Of a DNA stretch of 64,000 nt, positions 56,973-64,000 are shown piece after piece; within the stretch, counting starts at the first letter, position 1, and each line of letters begins with the position of its first letter. Source of the stretch: Rhizobacter terrae (GTDB taxonomy: Bacteria > Pseudomonadota > Gammaproteobacteria > Burkholderiales > Burkholderiaceae_C); assembly GCF_003852895.1 (NCBI RefSeq), contig NZ_QUSW01000002.1:310001-374000 (forward strand), written 5' to 3'. A model generated the notes under the pieces. It was not told the DNA's origin. It searched no databases and worked only from the letters and a program-made list of their open reading frames with translations. The position numbers and the translations under genes are program-made.

Positions 56973-58301
56973 TTAAGGTTTCGCCGGCGGCCAGGCCATG
57001 TCCGCGATGCCGCAGTTGATGGCCTTGCCGGGCACCATCGCCTGCTGCCGCAAGGCCTCGCCCGCTGCGGTGGTGTTCGGGATGAAGAAGCAGGTGTAGT
57101 TGTCGAAGAAGTGATCGGACACGAAGTCCAGGTCCTTCGTCAGGCCGGTGTAGTACCCGTACTGGACCTTGACCTTCTTCTTCTGGACATCCTTCGGATT
57201 GAGCGCAATGAAGCTGTTCATCAAGGCCACGCCGAAGTCGGGGTTGTGCACGTCCAGGCAGCCCGTGCCGTCCATCTGCGGATAGCGCTTCACGAAGTTC
57301 TTCTCGTAGCAAATACCGTCCTTCATCACGTCCTGGCCTGGGTCCGCCACGCGGCTGCCAAGGAGCTTGATGGTCGCGTTGTCAGCCTCGTAGATGGGCT
57401 GACGCTCGTAGCGAAGCCAGAACGGAGGATCGTTCAGGTCCAGCTCATGCAGGGCGCTGCCCGGATTGACGAAATGCGGGTCGGCGCCATCCAGGTAGGC
57501 GTGGTAGTCGAAGACAGGCGGGTAGTCGGGCGGGATCGGCGTGGTCGTCGTCGGCTCGATGAACAGGTCGCGAAGTTCATCGTGTTCGTACGTGGTCTGC
57601 GCCTGGACCGCGAAGACGGCATTCACCCGCGACGACTGTGAATGCCAGTCGGGGGCGGTCGGGTTGCCCAGGTCATTCATGAACGCCGTCAACAGCGCCA
57701 GCGTGCCGCGCGACTGCCCGGCCAGGAAGATGTTGTCCTTGTCCACGCCCATGTCGTCGGCATGCGCACGCACCCACTGCACGGCGTTGGCAATGTCGGT
57801 GTTCGGGATGTCGAGTTGGACGCCGGTCGAGGTCTGGCTGGCGCGAGGATGGCGGAACTGGATGGACATGAGCGCGTAGCCGCTCTGGATGGCGGGCTGC
57901 AGCAGCCTGTTGGCATAGGGGCAGCTTGCATCGGCCGCGCAGCTGTCGCGCATCAGCACCTGCGACGGCCCGGTCGGATGCGACCAGATGATCAGCGGCA
58001 CCTTCTGGCCAGGATTCCAGTCCTTGTTGCGGTAGAACTCGAAGGCCTGGAAGTAGTCGTCATCCTTCTTCGCCAGATAGTTGTACTCCCGCCAGTGCGT
58101 GCCATCGGCGTAGCACAGGTTGGCCGCACGCACGAGGGCGTCATATTTCCCTGGTGCCGGAGAGAAGTATTGGGAGAACGGCTTGGTGACGGTCGTGCAC
58201 GGTGCATCGGCCCAGGCCGGCGACGCCGCAAAACCCGCAGCGGCGGCAGCCGCGGCCAGGACACGCGAAACGCGCCCCCGCCCACGCAATGGGTGGATCA
58301 T
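56973..58301 (-). CDS. Secreted alpha/beta-hydrolase-fold protein
   Basis: A 442-aa exported hydrolase. A Sec signal peptide (RVLAAAAAAAGFAASPAWA, about 32 residues) is followed by the strand-turn VPLIIWSHPTGPSQVL (oxyanion region), QSGYALMSIQFRHP and the nucleophile elbow IFLAGQSRGTLALL (Ser in GQSRG). The histidine candidate is FVSDHFFD near the C-terminus. Several cysteines (ADAPCTT, DSCAADASCPYAN, GICYEK, GCLDVHN) suggest disulfides, consistent with a periplasmic or extracellular location. Family and substrate are not clear; esterases and poly(hydroxyalkanoate)-type depolymerases share this layout. A T-tailed hairpin follows the stop. Confidence 0.83.
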   Translation of the reverse strand: MIHPLRGRGRVSRVLAAAAAAAGFAASPAWADAPCTTVTKPFSQYFSPAPGKYDALVRAANLCYADGTHWREYNYLAKKDDDYFQAFEFYRNKDWNPGQKVPLIIWSHPTGPSQVLMRDSCAADASCPYANRLLQPAIQSGYALMSIQFRHPRASQTSTGVQLDIPNTDIANAVQWVRAHADDMGVDKDNIFLAGQSRGTLALLTAFMNDLGNPTAPDWHSQSSRVNAVFAVQAQTTYEHDELRDLFIEPTTTTPIPPDYPPVFDYHAYLDGADPHFVNPGSALHELDLNDPPFWLRYERQPIYEADNATIKLLGSRVADPGQDVMKDGICYEKNFVKRYPQMDGTGCLDVHNPDFGVALMNSFIALNPKDVQKKKVKVQYGYYTGLTKDLDFVSDHFFDNYTCFFIPNTTAAGEALRQQAMVPGKAINCGIADMAWPPAKP

Positions 58302-58421
58302 GAAAGCCTCCTTGTGGTGATGTAGTAGGGAGGCCCATGCTGGGAGCGGTTTATTGCCGGCGTGTTTCCAATCTTCGGCAGTCAGGTTTCTGGCTTCGTG
58401 GGTCAGTGGATGCGTTGAGCC

Positions 58422-58877
58422 TCACTGCTCCGGCGCCGGGTCCCTCACCAGCAGCACCGGCACCGGGCATTCGCGCACGACCAGTTCCGCATCGCTGCCC
58501 ATGGCCACGCGCTTGAGGCCGCGGCGGCCATGCGTGCCCATGACCACGAGGCCGGCATCGCAGTCCTGCGCCTCGTTGACGATGAGATCGCACACACGGC
58601 AGCGCGGGTCGCACCGCACCGCCGTGTCGGAGGCGACGCCCTTGGCACGTGCGCGGTCGTGCGCATCGGCCACCAGGCGCTCGCCATCCTTGCGCCAGTC
58701 ATCCAGCAACTGGTCGGGCGGCATGTAGACCGAGGCAGTGCCGATGAGCAGGCGCGCATCGACCACGAAAAGAATCCGCAGGCTCGACCCCAGGCGCGAG
58801 GCGAGCGCGATGGCCTCATCCAGGCCGCGTTGCGAGGTCGGGCTGCCGTCGATGGGCACGAGAATCCTGGAATACAT
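58422..58877 (-). CDS. Universal stress protein (UspA family)
   Basis: Single-domain, ATP-binding-type universal stress protein, 151 aa, cytoplasmic. The N-terminal strand is SRILVPIDGSPTSQRGLDEA and DAGLVVMGTHGRRGLKRVAM continues into GS, giving the G-x2-G-x9-G-S nucleotide motif. The C-terminal strand is CPVPVLLVRD. The ATG at 58877 gives the standard domain length; the open frame beyond it is antisense to the neighbouring gene and not homologous. It is divergent from the tandem universal stress protein at 58992, with a 114-base shared promoter region. Such pairs are often induced by low oxygen or starvation. Confidence 0.93.
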   Translation of the reverse strand: MYSRILVPIDGSPTSQRGLDEAIALASRLGSSLRILFVVDARLLIGTASVYMPPDQLLDDWRKDGERLVADAHDRARAKGVASDTAVRCDPRCRVCDLIVNEAQDCDAGLVVMGTHGRRGLKRVAMGSDAELVVRECPVPVLLVRDPAPEQ

Positions 58878-58991
58878 GGTGGAGGCTCCGGCAAGAACGA
58901 ATGGTCGTCCGCAGCCAGTGTGGAACCCCTTGCCACGCCAAGGCTTGCGCGAGATCAAGGCGCCGGCCGTCCCGGTGGATATCGTGCCTTC

Positions 58992-59819
58992 ATGGGATGC
59001 CTGAGCCTGCTGGTCCACCTTGACCACGACCCGCATTGCGATGCACGCGTCGCCCTGGCCGCACGCTTGGCCGCGCGGCTGGATGCCCACGTGGTGGGCC
59101 TGGCCACCGTGGGCACGCTGGAACTGGACGGCCCCTTCGCCGCCTCGCGCGCGGTGCACGACGCGGCGACCGCACGCGACGCTGCTGCGATTCGTGCCGC
59201 GCACAGCATCGACCGGTTCCAGACACTGTGTCGCTCCCAGCACGTCGCCTCCTTTGACGCCGAGGCTGTCGAAGGCGATTCGGCACAGGCACTGTTGCAC
59301 CACGCCCATACCGCCGACCTCACCGTCATCAGCCAGGCCCGGCACCTGCGCGATGAGCGGCACTTCGTGGAACGGGTGCTGATGCACAACGCCCGCCCCA
59401 CGCTGGTGGTGCCACGCGACTGCCCACCCGAGGGCAGCGCCCGGCGCATCCTCATTGCCTGGGACGACAGCGCCGGCTGCGCCCGTGCGGTGGCCGACGC
59501 CATGCCCTGGCTGCAGGCGGCCGACGAGGTGGCGCTGCGCATCTGGCGCCGCAGCGGCGAGCCGGGCGAGGCGGCCATCCGCCACCGGCTGGAAGGCGTG
59601 GCGGCCTGGCTGGCGCGGCGCGGCGTGAAGACACAGGCACGCGTTGCCGAGGCCACACACGCGATCGGCGCGGAGATCCTCGCCGCGGCGGCGCGGCTGC
59701 ACTCCGAGCTGGTCGTGATGGGCACCTATGGCCACTCGCGCTGGACGGAGCGCATCGTGGGAGGTGCCACGCGCACCGCCTTGTCACACGCCAAAGTCCC
59801 ATTGCTCATGTCGCACTGA
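58992..59819 (+). CDS. Tandem-domain universal stress protein
   Basis: A 275-aa protein with two UspA-like halves. The N-terminal half (about 1-145, CLSLLVHLDHDPHCDARVAL to RPTLVVPRDCP) has a degraded nucleotide loop (ARHLRDERHFVERVLMHNA). The C-terminal half (about 148-275) has RRILIAWDDSAGCARAVADA and VVMGTYGHSRWTERIVGGAT, retaining G-x2-G-x9-G but with Gly in place of the final Ser/Thr. It probably works as a stress-response regulator or binding protein. It is divergent from the single-domain universal stress protein and precedes the response regulator at 59913 by 93 bases. Confidence 0.92.
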   Translation: MGCLSLLVHLDHDPHCDARVALAARLAARLDAHVVGLATVGTLELDGPFAASRAVHDAATARDAAAIRAAHSIDRFQTLCRSQHVASFDAEAVEGDSAQALLHHAHTADLTVISQARHLRDERHFVERVLMHNARPTLVVPRDCPPEGSARRILIAWDDSAGCARAVADAMPWLQAADEVALRIWRRSGEPGEAAIRHRLEGVAAWLARRGVKTQARVAEATHAIGAEILAAAARLHSELVVMGTYGHSRWTERIVGGATRTALSHAKVPLLMSH

Positions 59820-59912
59820 CCTTCCCGCCTGCCGCCAGGGAATGGTGCGGCGGCAGCTCCTCGAAGCTGCTAACCTCTCGGGCAAACCCACACCCTGCCC
59901 CGCACACGTGCG

Positions 59913-60647
59913 ATGACTCCTCAGCACATTGCCGTTCTCGACGACGAAACCGACATCACCCAGCTGCTCGCCGGCTACCTGCAAAGCCACGGCTTCCGGG
60001 TGAGCCAGCTCCATTCAGGCCCCTCGCTGATGCAGCTCATGGCCGCCGACACGCCGGCGCTGGTACTGCTGGACCTGGGCCTGCCCGGCGAGGACGGCTT
60101 TGCGATCGCCCGGCAGCTGCGCGAACACTGGCAATGCGGGCTGGTGATCGTCACCGGCCGCGGCGATGCGGTCGACAAGGTCGTGGGCCTGGAGGTCGGT
60201 GCCGACGACTACGTCACCAAGCCCTTCGACCTGCGCGAGCTGCTGGCGCGCATCAAGGCGGTGATGCGTCGGATGGCCCCGGCGTCCGCGCCTGCCGCGG
60301 CGACGCCGTCAGCCCCCGCGGCCGAGTCGACGCGCCTGACCTTCTCGGGCTGGACGCTGGACACCGGCAGCCGCAATCTCGCCAATCCCCAAGGCGCTGA
60401 CGTGCCGCTCACCAGCGGCGAATACGACCTGCTGCACGCCTTCGTCCGCCACCCCGGCCGCGTGCTGTCGCGCGACTTCCTGCTGGAGCAGACGCGGGGC
60501 CGCGAGGCCGGCCCCTTCGACCGCACGATCGACGTGCAGGTGGGCCGGCTGCGCAAGAAGCTGGACGACGACGCGGACAATCCGCAGGTCATCAAGTCCG
60601 TGCGCGGAGCGGGCTACATCTTCCTGCCGCCGGTCACGGCCGGCTGA
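59913..60647 (+). CDS. OmpR-family response regulator
   Basis: A 244-aa DNA-binding response regulator. The receiver domain has VLDDETDIT, phosphoacceptor Asp54 (LVLLDLGLPGEDG) and the KPF switch motif (DDYVTKPFDLRELLARI). An Ala/Pro-rich linker (about 125-140) precedes a typical winged helix (VPLTSGEYDLLHAFVRHPG, VLSRDFLLEQTRG, FDRTIDVQVGRLRKKL, VRGAGYIFLPP). It is followed seven bases later by the PAS-GAF hybrid kinase and so forms a two-component pair. Confidence 0.95.
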   Translation: MTPQHIAVLDDETDITQLLAGYLQSHGFRVSQLHSGPSLMQLMAADTPALVLLDLGLPGEDGFAIARQLREHWQCGLVIVTGRGDAVDKVVGLEVGADDYVTKPFDLRELLARIKAVMRRMAPASAPAAATPSAPAAESTRLTFSGWTLDTGSRNLANPQGADVPLTSGEYDLLHAFVRHPGRVLSRDFLLEQTRGREAGPFDRTIDVQVGRLRKKLDDDADNPQVIKSVRGAGYIFLPPVTAG

Positions 60648-60654
60648 AGCGGCA

Positions 60655-62730
<2,076 letters not shown>

Positions 62731-62773
62731 TCGCCGGTCGGCAGCGGCTGGCCAGACCCGAACCGGACGATCG

Positions 62774-64000
62774 TCAACAGACCAGGCCCGCATCCACGCG
62801 GTAGCAGGCTCGGCCGGACTGCTTGGCGCTGTAGAGCATGCCGTCCGCCCGCGCCATCAACGCCGCAAGATCACCGCACTGTCCTCGCCACAAGGCGATG
62901 CCCAGGCTGGCGCCCACCCGCACCTGCAGCGGGCCGATGTCGAACGGCGCCAGGGCCACCGCGAGGATCTTGCCGGCCACTGTGCGGGCACTGGCCTCGT
63001 CACGCAACGCATCAAGGATGACCGCGAACTCATCGCCTCCCAGCCGGGCCAGGGCATCGCCCGGGCGCATGACCTCGCGCACCCGGCGGCAGAACTCCAC
63101 CAGCAGTTGGTCGCCCACGGCATGTCCGTGTTCGTCATTGACGCCCTTGAAGCGGTCCAGATCCACATACACCAGCGCACGCAGCTCACCGTCGCCGCGC
63201 CGGGCCCTGTGCTCGAAGGCGTACTCGAGTCCCGCACGATTGAGCGCACCCGTCAAGGGATCGACGCGTGCCATCTCGCGCAGCCGGGCCTCTTCCTCGC
63301 GGTGCCCGGTCACGTCTTCAGCGATGCCGATGAATCCGTCCACCGTTCCGTCGGCCAGTTGCAACGGCGTGAAGCGGATCTGCAGGTGGCGCCAGCCCGA
63401 ACGGGCGCCATCGCTGTAGTCCTTCTCGAACACCACCGGCTCCCCACCGAGTGCGCGGCGAGCCCAGGCCAGGCTGCGCTGGTATTCCAGCTCGCCCAGG
63501 ACCTCCCGCATGCTGCGTCCGATGACGCCTTCGGCCGATGCGCCCTGCCAGCGCTCGAAAGCGGCATTGGCAAAGATGTAGCGCTCGTCCTTGTCGACCA
63601 CGGCCACCAGCGCAGGCATGGCATCGGCCACGGCGCGCAGCATGGCCGCGCTGCGCGCCAGGGATCGCGTGGCCGCCTTTTCCTGGGTGATGTCGCGAAG
63701 AATGGCCGAGAAATGATCGACGCGGCCCGTCTTGTCGCGATGGACGATGAGCACATGGCTGCAGGTGAGTTCCCGGCCCTGGGCGTCGATCTTGGTGGTC
63801 TCGCCTGACCAGATGCCGTGCTCCAGTGCCAGGGGAAGGATTTCACGCTGATAGCGCTCCACCATCCGCGCCGGATTGAGCTGCTCGTAGGTCATTCGGG
63901 CGATGTCGGCGTCTGCGGCGATGCCGAATGTGCGCCGCGCCGACGGGTTCAGGTATTGCAGCCTGCCACGGGCATCGGCCTGGATCACGAAATCGGATGT
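62774..64000 (-). CDS. PAS-PAS-GGDEF diguanylate cyclase, N-terminus outside window
   Basis: Cyclic-di-GMP-synthesising protein. At least 408 residues are visible and the frame runs past base 64000 into a PAS domain (VIQADARGRLQYLNPSARRT). A second PAS follows (AMPALVAVVDKDERYIFANA, with a PAC segment WRHLQIRFTPLQLADGTVDG). The GGDEF domain has RVDPLTGALNRAGLEYA, the active-site RLGGDEFAVIL and a C-terminal KQSGRACYRVD. The intact GGDEF and upstream metal-binding aspartate (VYVDLDRFKGVND) indicate an active cyclase. The allosteric RxxD site, expected five residues before GGDEF, reads RPGD and so appears intact. There is no EAL domain in the visible part. It converges on the hybrid kinase gene. 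Confidence 0.92.
   Translation of the reverse strand, partial: TSDFVIQADARGRLQYLNPSARRTFGIAADADIARMTYEQLNPARMVERYQREILPLALEHGIWSGETTKIDAQGRELTCSHVLIVHRDKTGRVDHFSAILRDITQEKAATRSLARSAAMLRAVADAMPALVAVVDKDERYIFANAAFERWQGASAEGVIGRSMREVLGELEYQRSLAWARRALGGEPVVFEKDYSDGARSGWRHLQIRFTPLQLADGTVDGFIGIAEDVTGHREEEARLREMARVDPLTGALNRAGLEYAFEHRARRGDGELRALVYVDLDRFKGVNDEHGHAVGDQLLVEFCRRVREVMRPGDALARLGGDEFAVILDALRDEASARTVAGKILAVALAPFDIGPLQVRVGASLGIALWRGQCGDLAALMARADGMLYSAKQSGRACYRVDAGLVC

Overview
The window is 64 kb of GC-rich DNA (by eye about two thirds GC) with dense genes, short gaps and many four-base ATGA overlaps. A Bug-family solute receptor, many LysR/GntR/AraC regulators and several multi-domain two-component proteins point to a free-living or plant/soil-associated betaproteobacterium of the order Burkholderiales (a Rhizobacter/Piscinibacter/Roseateles-like genome would fit). 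The genus is a guess. I saw no rRNA, tRNA, phage, transposase or CRISPR array.

Layout. (1) 1-8974: a leftward sugar-acid operon (altronate dehydratase, mutarotase, tagaturonate-reductase-like enzyme, zinc dehydrogenase, lactonase, three-part sugar ABC importer) and a divergent GntR/FadR-type regulator. The intergenic region carries four copies of a TGGT-N3-ACCA operator. The enzyme set matches an L-galactose to KDG route. (2) 8991-28750: a plant-polymer island with a beta-propeller sensor kinase, an unusual NarL-type regulator fused to a hybrid kinase, an AraC regulator beside a tannase/feruloyl esterase, a regulator with two winged-helix domains, and four exported proteins: a GH74 xyloglucanase, a GH30 enzyme, a lipoprotein with a huge Ala-Pro linker, and an alginate-lyase-like protein with a LamG-like domain. 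(3) 28765-37512: a LysR regulator and a dicarboxylate operon (PrpF-like isomerase joined in frame to a Bug receptor, hydratase, CoA-transferase, CitE lyase, fumarase-superfamily lyase, DctA).

(4) 37503-48079: a chemoreceptor, a REC-kinase/response-regulator pair, a YdeI-like protein, a small EF-Tu-like protein, a methyltransferase, a patatin/acetoacetate decarboxylase/3-hydroxybutyrate dehydrogenase operon, a membrane-anchored hydrolase and a membrane protein. (5) 48080-56811: the most unusual locus, a three-gene operon of divergent ClpA/ClpB-like double-AAA+ proteins. All three have a decayed first-ring Walker B and have lost the aromatic pore loop of the second ring. Two carry a C-terminal extension resembling the codon-recognition half of a class I peptide release factor, without the GGQ half. 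I read it as a hetero-oligomeric AAA+ machine that may act on ribosomes or nascent chains. (6) 56973-64000: a secreted alpha/beta hydrolase, two universal stress proteins, an OmpR-type regulator with a PAS-GAF hybrid kinase, and a PAS-GGDEF protein cut by the window end.

Coordinates of domains come from counting residues in the translated proteins. Family names come from motif recognition, not from a database search.
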